Shown: positions 43,026 through 52,500, counted from the first letter of the stretch. The stretch is 64,000 nt of DNA from Actinoplanes subtropicus (GCF_000721705.1 NZ_JOJL01000043.1:1-64000), one strand, 5' to 3'. Notes: a model not told the origin generated them from the sequence alone. Translations and numbers: made by a program.

Positions 43026-44051
43026 GTGACGCGATCGATCTGGCCATGGCTGCGGCTGCTGGGTGGGGCCGGCATCCTCGTGGTGCTGCTGTGGCGGCTC
43101 GGCACCGGCGCCTTCCTCGACGGTCTCCGGGTGCTCAACGCGCCGACGCTGGCCGTGGCATTCACGATCGGCGTGGTCACCACGGTGTTCTCCGCCTGGC
43201 GCTGGTGCCTGGTGGCGCGCGGCCTGGGCCTGCGGCTCACCCTGCGGGGCGCGGTCGCCGACTACTACAAGGCGCTCTTCCTGAACGCGGCGCTGCCCGG
43301 CGGCGTGCTCGGCGACGTGGACCGGGCGGTCCGGCACGGGCGCGACGAGGGCGACGTCGGGCGCAGTGTCCGGGCGGTGGTCCTGGAGCGCACGGCGGGG
43401 CAGATCGTCCTCGTCGGCGTGGGTCTGACCGTGCTGTTGTCCGTACCCTCGCCGGTCCTGACCTTGCTGAAGGCGCACGGAGCGGTGGCCGCCGTCGTCA
43501 CCGCGAGTGTCGCCGCGGCCGCGCTCCTGGTCGTGCTGGCCTGCCGCGGGCTGCGGCAGGGCGGCTCGAAGGTGGCCGCGGGCGTGCGCACCGGCCTGGC
43601 CGAGATCCGCACCGGGCTGCTGGCCCGCCGCAACTGGCCCGGCATCACGCTCGCCTCGACCGTGGTGCTGGCCGGGCACCTCGCCACCTTCGTGGTCGCC
43701 GCCCGCGCCGCCGGCTCGACCGCCTCGGTGCTGCGGCTCACCCCGCTGATGCTGCTCGCGCTGCTGGCCATGTCGCTGCCGCTGAACATCGGCGGCTGGG
43801 GCCCGCGCGAGGCCGTCACCGCCTGGGCGTTCGGCGCGGCCGGCCTGAGCGCCACCCAGGGCCTGACCATCGCGGTCGTCTACGGCGTCTTCGCCTTAGT
43901 GGCCGCCGTCCCGGGTGCCTTCGTCGTGGTGGCCCGGGCCGTCCGCCCGCTCGCGGTGGACCAGGCCGTACGCGCGGCCGCGCCCGTCTCGCCGGCGCCC
44001 GCGATGTACGTCACCACCCAGCAGCGTGAGCTGGCCCGCACGGGCGCCTGA
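43026..44051 (+). CDS. UPF0104 / lysylphosphatidylglycerol synthase TM-type protein
   Basis: The protein has 341 residues and about eight TM helices. It shows the UPF0104/AglD-type pattern: a first TM (WLRLLGGAGILVVLLWRLGTG), RWCLVARGLGLRLTLRGAVADYYKALFLNAALPGGVLGDVDRAVRHGRDEG, which carries the family's conserved loop, then ERTAGQIVLVGVGLTVLL and a late GGWGPREAVTAWAFGAAGLS. Homologues include the TM part of lysyl-PG synthases and flippase-like proteins of glycolipid pathways. It may move or anchor the cluster's lipid-linked product. The GTG start follows GGGGGACGGCGAA. Confidence 0.84.
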   Translation: MTRSIWPWLRLLGGAGILVVLLWRLGTGAFLDGLRVLNAPTLAVAFTIGVVTTVFSAWRWCLVARGLGLRLTLRGAVADYYKALFLNAALPGGVLGDVDRAVRHGRDEGDVGRSVRAVVLERTAGQIVLVGVGLTVLLSVPSPVLTLLKAHGAVAAVVTASVAAAALLVVLACRGLRQGGSKVAAGVRTGLAEIRTGLLARRNWPGITLASTVVLAGHLATFVVAARAAGSTASVLRLTPLMLLALLAMSLPLNIGGWGPREAVTAWAFGAAGLSATQGLTIAVVYGVFALVAAVPGAFVVVARAVRPLAVDQAVRAAAPVSPAPAMYVTTQQRELARTGA

Positions 44052-44053
44052 TG

Positions 44054-44749
44054 TCACTCCGTATCGCTGAACCGGTCGGAGAGGGCGTACCGCAGGAGGA
44101 CGACGTCGCCGATCTGCCGCACCGAGGCCAGCCGGGCCCGGTGCCCGGGACCCCACGGGAAGTCGCCGTCGCCGACGAACCGCGGGGCCCGGGAGTCGCC
44201 GACGAAGAACGGCGCGACCACCAGCTGCAGCTCGTCGACGAGCCCGGCGGTGAGGAACTGGGTGTGCATCGTGCCGCCGCCCTCGACCATGAGGCGCCGT
44301 ACACCCCGGGCGGCCAGGTCCTGGGTGACCAGATTCAGGTCGACTGGGTCGCCGCCGTCGATCACCGTGGCCACCTCGCCGAGCCGCTCGCGGGCGTGGC
44401 CGAGGGCGGGCGTGGCGCAGTACACCAGCTTGTCGACCTCGCCGAGGGTGAAGAAGCGGGCCGCCGGCTCGATGTCGCAACGGCCGGTGACCGTGACCTT
44501 CACCGGGTCTGGACGCTCGCCACGCGCCACCCGGGCGGCCCGCCGTTCCGCCGAGCGCACCAGCAGACGCGGGTCGTCCTGCCGGATCGTGGCCGCGCCG
44601 ACCAGGATCGCGTCGCAGCCGGCCCGCACCTCGTCGACCCGGTCGAAATCGGCGTCATTGGAGAGCAGCAGTCTCTCCTGCCGGGCGTCATCGAGGTACC
44701 CGTCGATGGACATGCCGCAGCTCAACAGCGTGTAAGGACGATCAACCAC
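44054..44749 (-). CDS. RibD C-terminal-domain reductase (dihydrofolate reductase-like)
   Basis: The protein has 231 residues from GTG 44747-44749, chosen because GGAGG precedes it. It matches the reductase half of RibD: RPYTLLSCGMSIDGYLDD at the start, GCDAILVGAATIRQDDPRLLVR, VKVTVTGRCDI, and GVRRLMVEGGGTMHTQFLTAGLVDELQLVVAPFFVG (the NADPH-binding VEGGG motif). The deaminase half of bifunctional RibD is absent. In riboflavin synthesis this domain reduces the ribosyl side chain of a pyrimidine; here, beside a GTP cyclohydrolase II, it probably does a similar step on a related product. It converges with the UPF0104 gene by 3 bp. Confidence 0.88.
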   Translation of the reverse strand: MVDRPYTLLSCGMSIDGYLDDARQERLLLSNDADFDRVDEVRAGCDAILVGAATIRQDDPRLLVRSAERRAARVARGERPDPVKVTVTGRCDIEPAARFFTLGEVDKLVYCATPALGHARERLGEVATVIDGGDPVDLNLVTQDLAARGVRRLMVEGGGTMHTQFLTAGLVDELQLVVAPFFVGDSRAPRFVGDGDFPWGPGHRARLASVRQIGDVVLLRYALSDRFSDTE

Positions 44750-44910
44750 CGATGACGCCTCCTGTAGAGCGACGATCGTCACCCCGGTCGAACAGTTGCG
44801 TACAAGATAATCCGCGCGACGATGGCAGGCACGTTCGCAATCTGTTGCGTTCCGGTGACCTCGGCGGCGGGCATAGATCAGCGGGGAACCAACGAGGAGG
44901 ACCGATACCG

Positions 44911-45552
44911 ATGGACAAGGCCAAGGTGCGTCAGCAGGTCACCGTTCCGCTGCGCTTCCCGGACGGCTATACGACGACGGCGCGCGTGATGACCTTCGAC
45001 AACCTGGTCGACGGCAAGGAGCACATCGCGCTCGGCCTCGGCGACTGGCAGCGGGCGCTGACCAAGTCCGCGGCCGGCGGCCGGGCGCCGCTGGTCCGGC
45101 CGCACAGCGAGTGCCTGACCGGGGACGTGTTCGGCAGCCAGCGCTGCGACTGCGGGCCGCAGTTGCGCGAGGCCGCCGAGCGGATCACCGACCAGGGCGG
45201 ATTCCTGCTGTACCTGCGCCAGGAGGGCCGCGGTATCGGGCTGTACGCCAAGCTGGACGCGTACGCGCTGCAGGACGCCGGGCTGGACACGTACGAGGCG
45301 AACGTCGCGCTCGGCCACGGCGAGGACGAGCGGGACTACACGGCCGCCGCGCAGATGCTGCTGGCGCTGGGTGCCGACCGCGTACGCCTGCTCTCCAACA
45401 ACCCGGACAAAGCGGTCCAGCTGGAGTCCTGCGGCATCGAAGTGGCGCAGCGGATCCCGACCGGAGTGCACATGTCCGCGGCGAATGTCCGGTACCTGGC
45501 CACCAAGGCCTCGCACACGGCTCACACGATCGAGCTACCACTGGCCGAGTAG
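44911..45552 (+). CDS. ribA: GTP cyclohydrolase II (stand-alone)
   Basis: The protein has 213 residues. It opens the imidazole ring of GTP, releasing formate and pyrophosphate. Active-site features: RPHSECLTGDVFGSQRCDCGPQL (zinc Cys trio), FLLYLRQEGRGIGLYAKL (catalytic Tyr kept, so a normal rather than FAPy-releasing type is expected), LSNNPDKAVQLESCGI. There is no RibB domain in front, unlike the bifunctional riboflavin enzyme, which hints at a dedicated pathway. The ATG at 44911 is preceded by AACGAGGAGGACC. It is divergent from the RibD-C reductase; I see no FMN riboswitch in the 160-bp spacer. Confidence 0.93.
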   Translation: MDKAKVRQQVTVPLRFPDGYTTTARVMTFDNLVDGKEHIALGLGDWQRALTKSAAGGRAPLVRPHSECLTGDVFGSQRCDCGPQLREAAERITDQGGFLLYLRQEGRGIGLYAKLDAYALQDAGLDTYEANVALGHGEDERDYTAAAQMLLALGADRVRLLSNNPDKAVQLESCGIEVAQRIPTGVHMSAANVRYLATKASHTAHTIELPLAE

Positions 45553-45572
45553 CTCTCCGGCACGATGGGGGA

Positions 45573-47480
45573 ATGACCGACGACCCCCGGCTCGTCGCCC
45601 TCGACCAGGTGCCGTTCCTCCTGGCCGTCTGCGAGGGGCCCGACCTGCGCGTGCTCACGCTCAGCGAGACGACCCGGGCGTTGCTGCCCGGCCGGCCGTG
45701 GGACGGGGTGCCGATCCGGGACGTGCTCAGCGACCTGATCGGGCAGCAGGTCGTCGACAAGTTCCACGAGGCGTACGACACGGGCGCGCCGGTCGCCGCG
45801 CAGGAGTGGCGGGTGCACCTGGACCAGCCGGACGGCTCGGTGCGCGAGATCTTCGTGAGCTTCACGATCACCCCCTGGCTCTCCCGGGCCGGCGCGGTCC
45901 AGGGGGTGATCGGGGTCGGTTCCGACGTCACCGAGCTGGTCCGCCAGCGGCAGGCCACCGCGATCGCCCAGCAGCGGTACGCGGAGACCCTCGAGGTGAT
46001 CAACTCGCTGCAGCGGGAGTTGCTGCCGGCCGGGCTGCCGGTGCTGCCCGGCCTGCGGGTGGCGGCCAGCTACCTGCTCGCCGACGCGGGCACCTCGGCC
46101 GGCGGGGACTGGTTCGACGCGGTCGCCCAGCGGGACGGCCGGGTCGCGCTGATCGTCGGCGACGTGGTCGGCCACGGCGTCGCCGCCTCCGGCGTGATGG
46201 GCCAGCTGCGGGCGGTGCTGCGGGACCGGCTCGACGACGGCGCCGGGATCCTCGAGGCGCTCGCGGCGGCCGACCGGTTCGCGAGCCGCTCCCCCGGCGC
46301 GCACGCCACCACGGTCTGCGTCGCCGAACTGGACCCGGTCTCCGGCGAACTGACCTACTGCACCGCCGGTCATCCGCCGCCCCTGGTCGTGTCCTCCGCC
46401 GGAAAAACCCAATTCCTTTCCGGTACGGGCGGCAGCCCGCTGGCCACCGGCGGGTCGTTCCCGATCGGCACGGCCCGGCTGGCCCCCGGCGACCTGCTGC
46501 TGCTCTACTCCGACGGGATCCTCGAGCGGCCCGGCCGCGACCACGTCACCGGCGGCGCGGAACTGGCCTCGGTGGCGGCGGACTGCGCGGCCGGGCGGGC
46601 GCTGCGCGAGCCGGGGTCGTCGGCGGCGGCACGGGTCTGCACCCAGGCGGTGGAGCTGCTGGTGCGGGCGACCGGGCACCACGACGACATCACGCTGCTG
46701 GCCGCCGAGCGGGTGCCGCTTCCCCCGCCGCTGGTCCTCGACCTGCCGCCGGAGCCGGCCGTCCTGCGGGCGGCGCGGGAGGAGATCGGTGGCTGGCTGG
46801 CCGCGACCGGGGCCGGCAGCCAGGACGCCTTCGTCCTGCAGCACGCGCTGGGCGAGCTGATCACCAACGCGATCGAGCACGCCCGGACCATGGTCACCGT
46901 GCGCGGGTCGCTCACGGCGGCGGGGCAGATCTCCGTTTCGGTACGGGACGAGGGGGCCTGGCTGGAGCCGTCGGCGTCGCCCAACCGGGGCCGGGGGCTG
47001 GCGATGGCCGCTCGGCTCGTCGACAGTCTCGTCGTGGAGCCGGCCACCTCGGGTACTACCGCCCGGCTGTCGCACACGCTGGTACAGCCGGCGCGACTGC
47101 TCGACGCACCCGTTTTGGGCATTTCCGATTTTTCGGTTAACTCGGTTTACCGGATCGTCGAGGAACCGGGCGGGGACGAGACCCGGGTGCGGATCGAGGG
47201 CGAGGTGGACACGATCACCGCCGGGAACACCCTGGCCGAGCTGCTGCGGCGCAGCCGGGGCGGCACGGTGCCGATGACCGTGGACCTCTCCGGGGTGACC
47301 CACCTGGCCAGCGCCGGCGTGTCGGTCCTGCATCAGCTGACCGGGCGGCACGACGAGCAGAAAGCCCCGCTCACGCTGCACGCCTCCGCCGGCTCCCCGG
47401 CCCGGGTCATCCTCGAGCTCGTCGGGTTGTCCACAGCCCTCCGCGAAATGTCGGCCGGTCTCTCTAGTATCGCGGGGTGA
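45573..47480 (+). CDS. PAS-SpoIIE phosphatase-HATPase-STAS fusion protein
   Basis: This 635-residue cytoplasmic protein has four parts. About 1-130 is a PAS-like sensor ([24 protein letters not shown]...[28 protein letters not shown]). About 150-375 is a SpoIIE/PP2C phosphatase ([58 protein letters not shown]). About 390-510 is an RsbW-like HATPase ([14 protein letters not shown]). About 530-635 is a STAS anti-anti-sigma domain ([39 protein letters not shown]). Partner-switch elements normally on separate proteins are thus fused in one chain. It probably controls a stress sigma factor. Its stop overlaps recQ by 4 bp. The ATG follows GATGGGGGA. Confidence 0.88.
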   Translation: MTDDPRLVALDQVPFLLAVCEGPDLRVLTLSETTRALLPGRPWDGVPIRDVLSDLIGQQVVDKFHEAYDTGAPVAAQEWRVHLDQPDGSVREIFVSFTITPWLSRAGAVQGVIGVGSDVTELVRQRQATAIAQQRYAETLEVINSLQRELLPAGLPVLPGLRVAASYLLADAGTSAGGDWFDAVAQRDGRVALIVGDVVGHGVAASGVMGQLRAVLRDRLDDGAGILEALAAADRFASRSPGAHATTVCVAELDPVSGELTYCTAGHPPPLVVSSAGKTQFLSGTGGSPLATGGSFPIGTARLAPGDLLLLYSDGILERPGRDHVTGGAELASVAADCAAGRALREPGSSAAARVCTQAVELLVRATGHHDDITLLAAERVPLPPPLVLDLPPEPAVLRAAREEIGGWLAATGAGSQDAFVLQHALGELITNAIEHARTMVTVRGSLTAAGQISVSVRDEGAWLEPSASPNRGRGLAMAARLVDSLVVEPATSGTTARLSHTLVQPARLLDAPVLGISDFSVNSVYRIVEEPGGDETRVRIEGEVDTITAGNTLAELLRRSRGGTVPMTVDLSGVTHLASAGVSVLHQLTGRHDEQKAPLTLHASAGSPARVILELVGLSTALREMSAGLSSIAG

Positions 47481-49783
47481 CTTCGGCTCCCATGGTTCCC
47501 GCGTCCGCCGCCACCGAGGTGCTCAACCGCGTCTTCGGCTATCCCGACTTCCGGGGCAGCCAGCGCGAGATCATCGAGCACGTGGTCGCCGGCGGCGACG
47601 CGCTCGTGCTGATGCCGACCGGCGGCGGCAAGTCGCTGTGCTACCAGATCCCGGCCCTGGTCCGCCCCGGCACCGGCGTGGTGATCTCCCCGCTGATCGC
47701 GCTGATGCAGGACCAGGTCGACGCGCTGCGCACGCTCGGCGTCCGGGCGAACTTCCTGAATTCCACGCAGGACATCGGCGAGCGCCGCGTGGTCGAGGCC
47801 GAGTTCGTCAACGGCGAGCTCGACCTGCTGTATGTGGCGCCCGAGGGCCTCGGCGTGCCGGCCACCCAGCGGCTGCTCGACCGCGGCAAGATCTCGCTGT
47901 TCGCGATCGACGAGGCGCACTGCGTCTCCCAGTGGGGCCACGACTTCCGCCCCGACTACCTCGGCCTGTCGATGCTGCACGAGCGCTGGCCCGACGTCCC
48001 GCGGATAGCGCTGACCGCGACCGCGACCAGCGCCACCCGGGAGGAGATCGCCACCCGCCTCCAGCTGACCGGCGCCCGGCACTTCACCGCCAGCTTCGAC
48101 CGGCCGAATATCCAGTATCGGATCGTCCCCAAGGCCGAGCCCCGCCGCCAGCTGCTCGACCTGCTGCGCGGCGAGCACCCCGGCGACTCCGGCATCGTCT
48201 ACTGCCTGTCCCGCGCCTCGGTGGAGAAGACGGCCGAGTTCCTGGCCCAGCAGGGCATCCCGGCGTTGCCCTACCACGCGGGCCTGGACAGCCGCACCCG
48301 CGCGTCCAACCAGGCCCGGTTCCTCCGGGAGGACGGACTGGTCATGGTGGCGACGATCGCGTTCGGCATGGGCATCGACAAGCCCGACGTCCGCTTCGTG
48401 GCCCACCTCGACCTGCCGAAATCGGTGGAGGGCTACTACCAGGAGACGGGCCGCGCCGGCCGCGACGGGTTGCCGTCCACCGCCTGGCTGGCGTATGGCC
48501 TGCAGGACGTGGTGCAGCAGCGCAAGATGATCGAAAGCTCGGAGGGCGACGCCAACTTCCGGCGCAACGCGTCCCAGCACCTCGACGCGATGCTGGCCCT
48601 GTGCGAGACGGTGACCTGCCGCCGGGCCCAGCTGCTGGCGTATTTCGGGCAGAAGGGCGAGGCGGCCGGCTGCGGCAACTGCGACACCTGCCTGACCCCG
48701 CCGGAATCGTGGGACGGCACGGTCCCGGCGCAGAAACTGCTGTCCACGGTGCTGCGGCTGCAGCGCGAGCGCGGCCAGAAATTCGGGGCCGGCCAGTCGA
48801 TCGACATCCTGCTCGGCAAGCAGACCGACAAGGTGCGCCAGTTCCGCCACGACGAGCTGAAGGTCTTCGGCATCGGCGCCGACCTACGCGACCAGGAGTG
48901 GCGCGGCGTGGTCCGCCGGCTGCTGGCGGCGGGCTACCTGGCGGTCGAGGGCGAGTACGGCACGCTGGTGCTGACCCCGACCAGCGCCGAGGTCCTGCGC
49001 GGCGATGTCAAGGTGATGATGCGCCGCGAGGCCCCGAAACCGCCCCGCCCGCCGCGCTCTCGCGCCTCCACTCCCGCCGCCGCGGGCACTCCCGGCGCCG
49101 CGGCGGCCCCGGCCGATTTCCCGCCCGAGGCGGCCCCCGACTTCGAGCGCCTGCGCGCCTGGCGCGCGGCTACGGCCAAGGAGCAGGGCGTCCCCGCGTA
49201 CGTCATCTTCCACGACGCCACCCTGAAGGCGATCGCAACGCTCCGGCCGACCTCACTCACCCAGCTGGCCACGGTCAGCGGCGTCGGCCAGAGCAAACTC
49301 ACCAAGTTCGGCCAGCAGGTCCTCGACACCCTCGCCGCGGGCGGCCCAGCCCCAGCGACCGCCGCCCCCACGACCTCCGCCCCGGCGACGCCCGCCCCCG
49401 CACCGGCCGTGTCCTCCCGATTCGGAGCACCCGAGCCCGCCGCGGCCCGGCCCGGCACTCCCCCATCGTCGGCCTCCCGGCCCGAGGCCCCCGCCTCCCG
49501 GCCCGAGGCCCCCGCCTCCCGGCCCGAGGCCCCCGCCTCCGGGCCCGAGGCCCTCGCTGCCCCGGTCTCCCGGCCCCAGGGCCGCACCGCCCCGGCCTCC
49601 CGGTCCGGCGCCCCCGCAGCGCCGTCCACCCGGCTCGGCATGACAGCCGGGCCCGCCCCCTCGGGCCGCCCGGCCGCGTCGCCTCCCGAGGCCGACGACT
49701 TCTGGGCAACCGACGAGGAGCCGCCGGATGAAGAGGGCCCCTACGACGCCTACGATCCCTACGACGACCGGGCGTACAGCTGA
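47477..49783 (+). CDS. recQ: RecQ-family ATP-dependent DNA helicase
   Basis: This 768-residue 3'-5' helicase acts in recombinational repair. Motifs: [32 protein letters not shown] (Q motif and Walker A), [31 protein letters not shown] (DEAH box), [30 protein letters not shown] and [10 protein letters not shown] (motif VI). The zinc-binding Cys set (CRRAQLL...CGNCDTC) and a winged-helix part follow, then an HRDC domain ([15 protein letters not shown]...[19 protein letters not shown], about 555-620). The last 140 residues are a Pro/Ala-rich disordered tail with four 21-bp repeats and an acidic end. GTG 47477 overlaps the fusion gene's stop. Confidence 0.93.
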   Translation: MTSAPMVPASAATEVLNRVFGYPDFRGSQREIIEHVVAGGDALVLMPTGGGKSLCYQIPALVRPGTGVVISPLIALMQDQVDALRTLGVRANFLNSTQDIGERRVVEAEFVNGELDLLYVAPEGLGVPATQRLLDRGKISLFAIDEAHCVSQWGHDFRPDYLGLSMLHERWPDVPRIALTATATSATREEIATRLQLTGARHFTASFDRPNIQYRIVPKAEPRRQLLDLLRGEHPGDSGIVYCLSRASVEKTAEFLAQQGIPALPYHAGLDSRTRASNQARFLREDGLVMVATIAFGMGIDKPDVRFVAHLDLPKSVEGYYQETGRAGRDGLPSTAWLAYGLQDVVQQRKMIESSEGDANFRRNASQHLDAMLALCETVTCRRAQLLAYFGQKGEAAGCGNCDTCLTPPESWDGTVPAQKLLSTVLRLQRERGQKFGAGQSIDILLGKQTDKVRQFRHDELKVFGIGADLRDQEWRGVVRRLLAAGYLAVEGEYGTLVLTPTSAEVLRGDVKVMMRREAPKPPRPPRSRASTPAAAGTPGAAAAPADFPPEAAPDFERLRAWRAATAKEQGVPAYVIFHDATLKAIATLRPTSLTQLATVSGVGQSKLTKFGQQVLDTLAAGGPAPATAAPTTSAPATPAPAPAVSSRFGAPEPAAARPGTPPSSASRPEAPASRPEAPASRPEAPASGPEALAAPVSRPQGRTAPASRSGAPAAPSTRLGMTAGPAPSGRPAASPPEADDFWATDEEPPDEEGPYDAYDPYDDRAYS
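49472..49555 (+). repeat. Four 21-bp tandem repeats in the recQ tail
   Basis: The unit GCCTCCCGGCCCGAGGCCCC plus one base is repeated at 49472, 49493, 49514 and 49535, the last copy with changes. Each unit encodes ASRPEAP. Length may vary between strains by slippage, with little effect on the disordered tail it encodes. Confidence 0.85.
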
Positions 49784-49893
49784 CACGCCGATCACGGCCG
49801 TCCGTTGCCGGCGGACCAAAGGTCGCGGCCGGCCGTCCGGTCGGAGAAATATTTCGGTTTGAGGCGGCAGGTCTGTTCGCGGAGGAGGGCGGC

Positions 49894-50067
49894 GTGAGCC
49901 GACGCGGGCGCCTGCATCATCGGGAACTGTGGATGGACGACGCGACCAGCGACCACGGACCGTGGCCCTGGCTGCTGCAGCGACTGGGCCACACCCTCGA
50001 CAGCAGCTGGGCGACCGGCCGTAGCTGGGCAGGAAATGGCAGTAACACACCATCGCCGCACCACTGA
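49894..50067 (+). CDS. Possible small protein, 57 residues
   Basis: GTG 49894 to TGA 50067 encodes 57 residues starting MSRRGRLHHRELWMDDATSD and including GPWPWLLQRLGHTL. It is preceded by GCGGAGGAGGGCGGC, a strong ribosome-binding site. The Trp-rich composition looks protein-like. No signal peptide or TM. I do not recognise it. It fills the gap between recQ and the next minus-strand gene. Confidence 0.4.
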   Translation: MSRRGRLHHRELWMDDATSDHGPWPWLLQRLGHTLDSSWATGRSWAGNGSNTPSPHH

Positions 50068-50148
50068 CTGTCAAACATGTCTCAGGCGTCGGCAATTCGA
50101 TGGAAGCGCTCTAACGGTGGGCGCGCATCCATACTCCGCCGGCCTGAC

Positions 50149-50616
50149 TCAGCTCGGATCGGGCGGCACGTCGGCGGTACGCCATCTGCGCGTCACGTCT
50201 GGATCGGCGGGCACGTCCGGCCCAAGGTCGAATCCGATCCCCTCCCCGGTACGCCACCGCAGATCGTCCGGATAGGGCGGCGGCGCGTCGAACCGTTCGA
50301 TGTATGCCGCCCACCGCCGAGCCACCACATCAGCGTCCGCGCGAGGCATGGGCCGGCTGCGCCGCATCCGCATCTCGACGTCGAACGGAACCGTCACGTA
50401 GCAGATCACCGGCCACCGGTTGGTGACCGCCCGGCACGGCAACACCACTACGGTCGCCAGCAGGCAGAACAGGGCGGAGTACGGATTCGCGCTGTATCCG
50501 GGTGGCGCGGACGGCCACGACGACTCGTAGCGAGCAGGCCGCCAGGCGAGCCGCTGCCGCCCGACCCGCCACATTACCCACTCGCCCCGAGCTCGGGACA
50601 CAACCAGCACTCCCAC
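50149..50616 (-). CDS. Hypothetical protein
   Basis: The protein has 155 residues from GTG 50614-50616. It contains SRARGEWVMWRVGRQRLAWRPARYESSWPSAPPGYSANPYSALFCLLATVVVLPCRAVTN and a hydrophilic second half ending VPPDPS, with one possible hydrophobic helix (ALFCLLATVVVLPC). Codon use is typical of the genome and the residue mix is protein-like. The frame extends further upstream but merges there with a decayed P-loop kinase gene. I recognise no family. Confidence 0.5.
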   Translation of the reverse strand: MGVLVVSRARGEWVMWRVGRQRLAWRPARYESSWPSAPPGYSANPYSALFCLLATVVVLPCRAVTNRWPVICYVTVPFDVEMRMRRSRPMPRADADVVARRWAAYIERFDAPPPYPDDLRWRTGEGIGFDLGPDVPADPDVTRRWRTADVPPDPS

Positions 50617-50709
50617 ATCGTCCGCCCGCCCCGCAACCTCGCACCGCAGGATCGCGGCACGCTCAGCAGATCGCCGACCGTGCCGCGGCGCCGGCAAGCG
50701 ACAACTTGG

Positions 50710-51166
50710 CCCAGGCGGCGCTTGCGGGCGAACGATCGGAAAGTGCCACGCCACGATGGAGTCCGCGGACAGCGTCGAACGCAGTGACTCCCGGTTGCTG
50801 GTGCAGATTCCGGTACGCCGGAACATCCGCGCGGCGGTCCGGCGCAGTAGCCTGCCGAGCGAGCGCCACCTCGGCAGGTCCAGTCCGCCCACGAGGCCGG
50901 CACGGGCGAGCGGCACCTCGCGCCACTTCCCGTACGCCGAGTCGAGCACCCAGGCGTCACCCGAACAAATCGCTGAGATCCGCTGCCGCTGCACATCGTC
51001 GGGGACGGCGACCCAGCCCGGCTCCCCCGTCAGGTCGTCGACGCTGTGATACGGCGGGTCGAGACGCTCGCCGCGGACAACGCGGCTACCGGCCTGCGGC
51101 GGCGGGGATGTCCGCCGTGGTGATGCGGGCCGGTTGACACGATTCCTTGTGACGGTACCGGCTCAC
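50710..51166 (-). pseudogene. P-loop kinase (FlaR/adenylate kinase-like) pseudogene
   Basis: Pieces of one protein appear in three frames. Frame 1 (GTG 51166 to TAG 51086) reads MSRYRHKESCQPARITTADI and on to AAAGR, the usual lead-in to the P-loop. Frame 2 resumes with RVVRGERLDPPYHSVDDL...VAVPDDVQRQRISAICSGDAWVLDSAYGKW, the core of the FlaR-like kinase family, but the Walker A (GxxGxGKTT) segment is missing. At 50740-50742 a run of three A (T on the coding strand) shifts the frame again, after SADSIVAWHF to RSFARKRR. So the gene has lost its ATP-binding loop and has two frame breaks. Relatives are P-loop nucleotide kinases of about 170-180 residues. Confidence 0.65.
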
Positions 51167-51180
51167 GCCCGCCTGAGACG

Positions 51181-51606
51181 CTACAGGGCGATGTCGACGG
51201 CGCCGGTGATGTGGGTGAGGTGCAGGCGGCACAGGGCTTCGCCGTCGACGGCGTTTCGTTTGCCGAAGTCGGGGGCGAGCCGGGGTGGGACGTACCGTTC
51301 GGCGATTTTTGTGGTCCAGGCGAGCAGGTCCGGAGCCTGCCGTTCGAGGGTGACCGGGCCACGGACCACGGCGAAGGCGTAGGGGTACTCGGAAATGTCC
51401 ACGGTGACCGCCGCGTGTGGATTGGCGCGCAGGTTGCGGCCCTTGACGGTTCCCTCGTTGGTGGTGAACACCAGGTCGTCGCCGTCGACCACGAACCACA
51501 CCGGCGCCACGTGCGGTTTCCCGGTCGGCGACGCGGTGGCCAGTTTGCCGGTGCGGGTGCCCATGCCGATGAAGTCGATCGCTTCCTGCCGTGTCATTGA
51601 TCCCAT
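51181..51606 (-). CDS. PPOX-class F420/FMN-dependent oxidoreductase family protein
   Basis: The protein has 141 residues. It has the split-barrel flavin/F420-binding pattern: GTRTGKLATASPTGKPHVAPVWFVVDGDDLVFTTN (first two strands and turn), KGRNLRANPHAAVTVDISEYPYAFAVVRGPV and a late RVNAVDGE-like region. Actinobacterial members reduce small molecules with F420H2 or bind heme or biliverdin. The start is ATG 51606 or 51597. It lies 24 bp after the arylamine N-acetyltransferase gene on the same strand. Confidence 0.83.
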   Translation of the reverse strand: MGSMTRQEAIDFIGMGTRTGKLATASPTGKPHVAPVWFVVDGDDLVFTTNEGTVKGRNLRANPHAAVTVDISEYPYAFAVVRGPVTLERQAPDLLAWTTKIAERYVPPRLAPDFGKRNAVDGEALCRLHLTHITGAVDIAL

Positions 51607-51630
51607 CCGCCCAGCATGCCCCGGGAAGGT

Positions 51631-52380
51631 TCAGCTCGCAGGCGACAGGGGACGCGTGGGCGCACGGGGCAGGCTGATGTGGAACCGGTCGCGGTAGGCG
51701 GCCAGCAAGGTCTCGTCGGTGTCGAGCTCGTGTTCCGTACGCGAGTCGCCCCGGGTCTCGATGAAGGTGCGGCCGCTGATCGTGATGCGGCCGTCGCCGT
51801 CGAGGCGGGTGCAGATCGTCTTGCGGGTGAAGTGGGAGTCCGGCGAGGTCGTCTGCCACCAGCACGTCGGGACGAAGTCCGGCAGCTCGCGCCTTCGCAT
51901 CTCGATGCGGTACTCCGGCTTGCCGTCCTTGACGACGTCGACGTCGCCGTCGGCGGCGGGGACGATCGTGAACTCGCCACCGGGGTCCGGCTGCGGCGAG
52001 CGGCCGTCGAAGCGCAGCGGGTACGTGCTGTGTGCGCCGAAGCCCACGTCGACCAGCCAGACCCCGTCCACCAGCAGCGTCAGGTGGTCGAACGGCGGAC
52101 CACCGTCCACCCGGGCGCCCAGCCGGGTCACCTCGTGCCCCAACTCCTCCAGCAGCAGGGCGAACAGGCCGTTCAGCTCGTAACAGAAGCCACCCCGGCG
52201 GCGGCGGACGATCTTCTCGTGCAGATCCGCCGGGGCGAGCGAGACGGGCTCGCCCAGGTGGATGCCGAGATTCTCGAAGGGCACCGCGGTCTGGTGCAGC
52301 CGATGCAGTTCGCGCAGGCCGGTCGACCGGTCCGCGCCGATGCGCTCGAGGTAGGCGTCCACATCCATGCGCGCCAGCAT
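51631..52380 (-). CDS. Arylamine N-acetyltransferase
   Basis: The protein has 249 residues. The catalytic triad is visible: Cys in RRGGFCYELNGLF (about 71), His in PPFDHLTLLV (about 111) and Asp in LVDVGFG (about 126). The opening YLERIGADRSTGLRELHRLHQTAVPFENLGIHLGEP is the family's standard N-terminus. It moves an acetyl group from acetyl-CoA to arylamines or hydrazines; related proteins in rifamycin-type pathways make amides, but no such cluster is here. The start is ATG 52380 or 52368. It is followed by the PPOX gene, so they may be one transcript. Confidence 0.92.
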   Translation of the reverse strand: MLARMDVDAYLERIGADRSTGLRELHRLHQTAVPFENLGIHLGEPVSLAPADLHEKIVRRRRGGFCYELNGLFALLLEELGHEVTRLGARVDGGPPFDHLTLLVDGVWLVDVGFGAHSTYPLRFDGRSPQPDPGGEFTIVPAADGDVDVVKDGKPEYRIEMRRRELPDFVPTCWWQTTSPDSHFTRKTICTRLDGDGRITISGRTFIETRGDSRTEHELDTDETLLAAYRDRFHISLPRAPTRPLSPAS

Positions 52381-52446
52381 CAGACCTCAACCCAGGTGCA
52401 TGTCAAGGGGCCGCTGTCCGCCCGCCGGACCGGGCAGAATCACGGG

Positions 52447-52500
52447 GTGATCCGAGGGCTGCTGCTCGACTTCTACGGCACCGTCCTCCACCTCGGCTGA
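52447..52500 (+). pseudogene. HAD-hydrolase N-terminal fragment
   Basis: GTG 52447 begins MIRGLLLDFYGTVLHLG and reaches a TGA at 52498-52500. DFYGTV is the DxDxT-type motif I of HAD phosphatases in a common variant. After 17 codons the frame stops, and no later HAD motif is found on either strand. It is the leftover front end of a deleted HAD gene. Confidence 0.6.

Noticed and set aside
44750..44910. FMN riboswitch before ribA
   Set aside because: The conserved RFN sequence blocks are not found in the spacer.
49472..49555. CRISPR-like array
   Set aside because: The 21-bp units are directly adjacent without spacers and encode a Pro-rich tail in frame with recQ.
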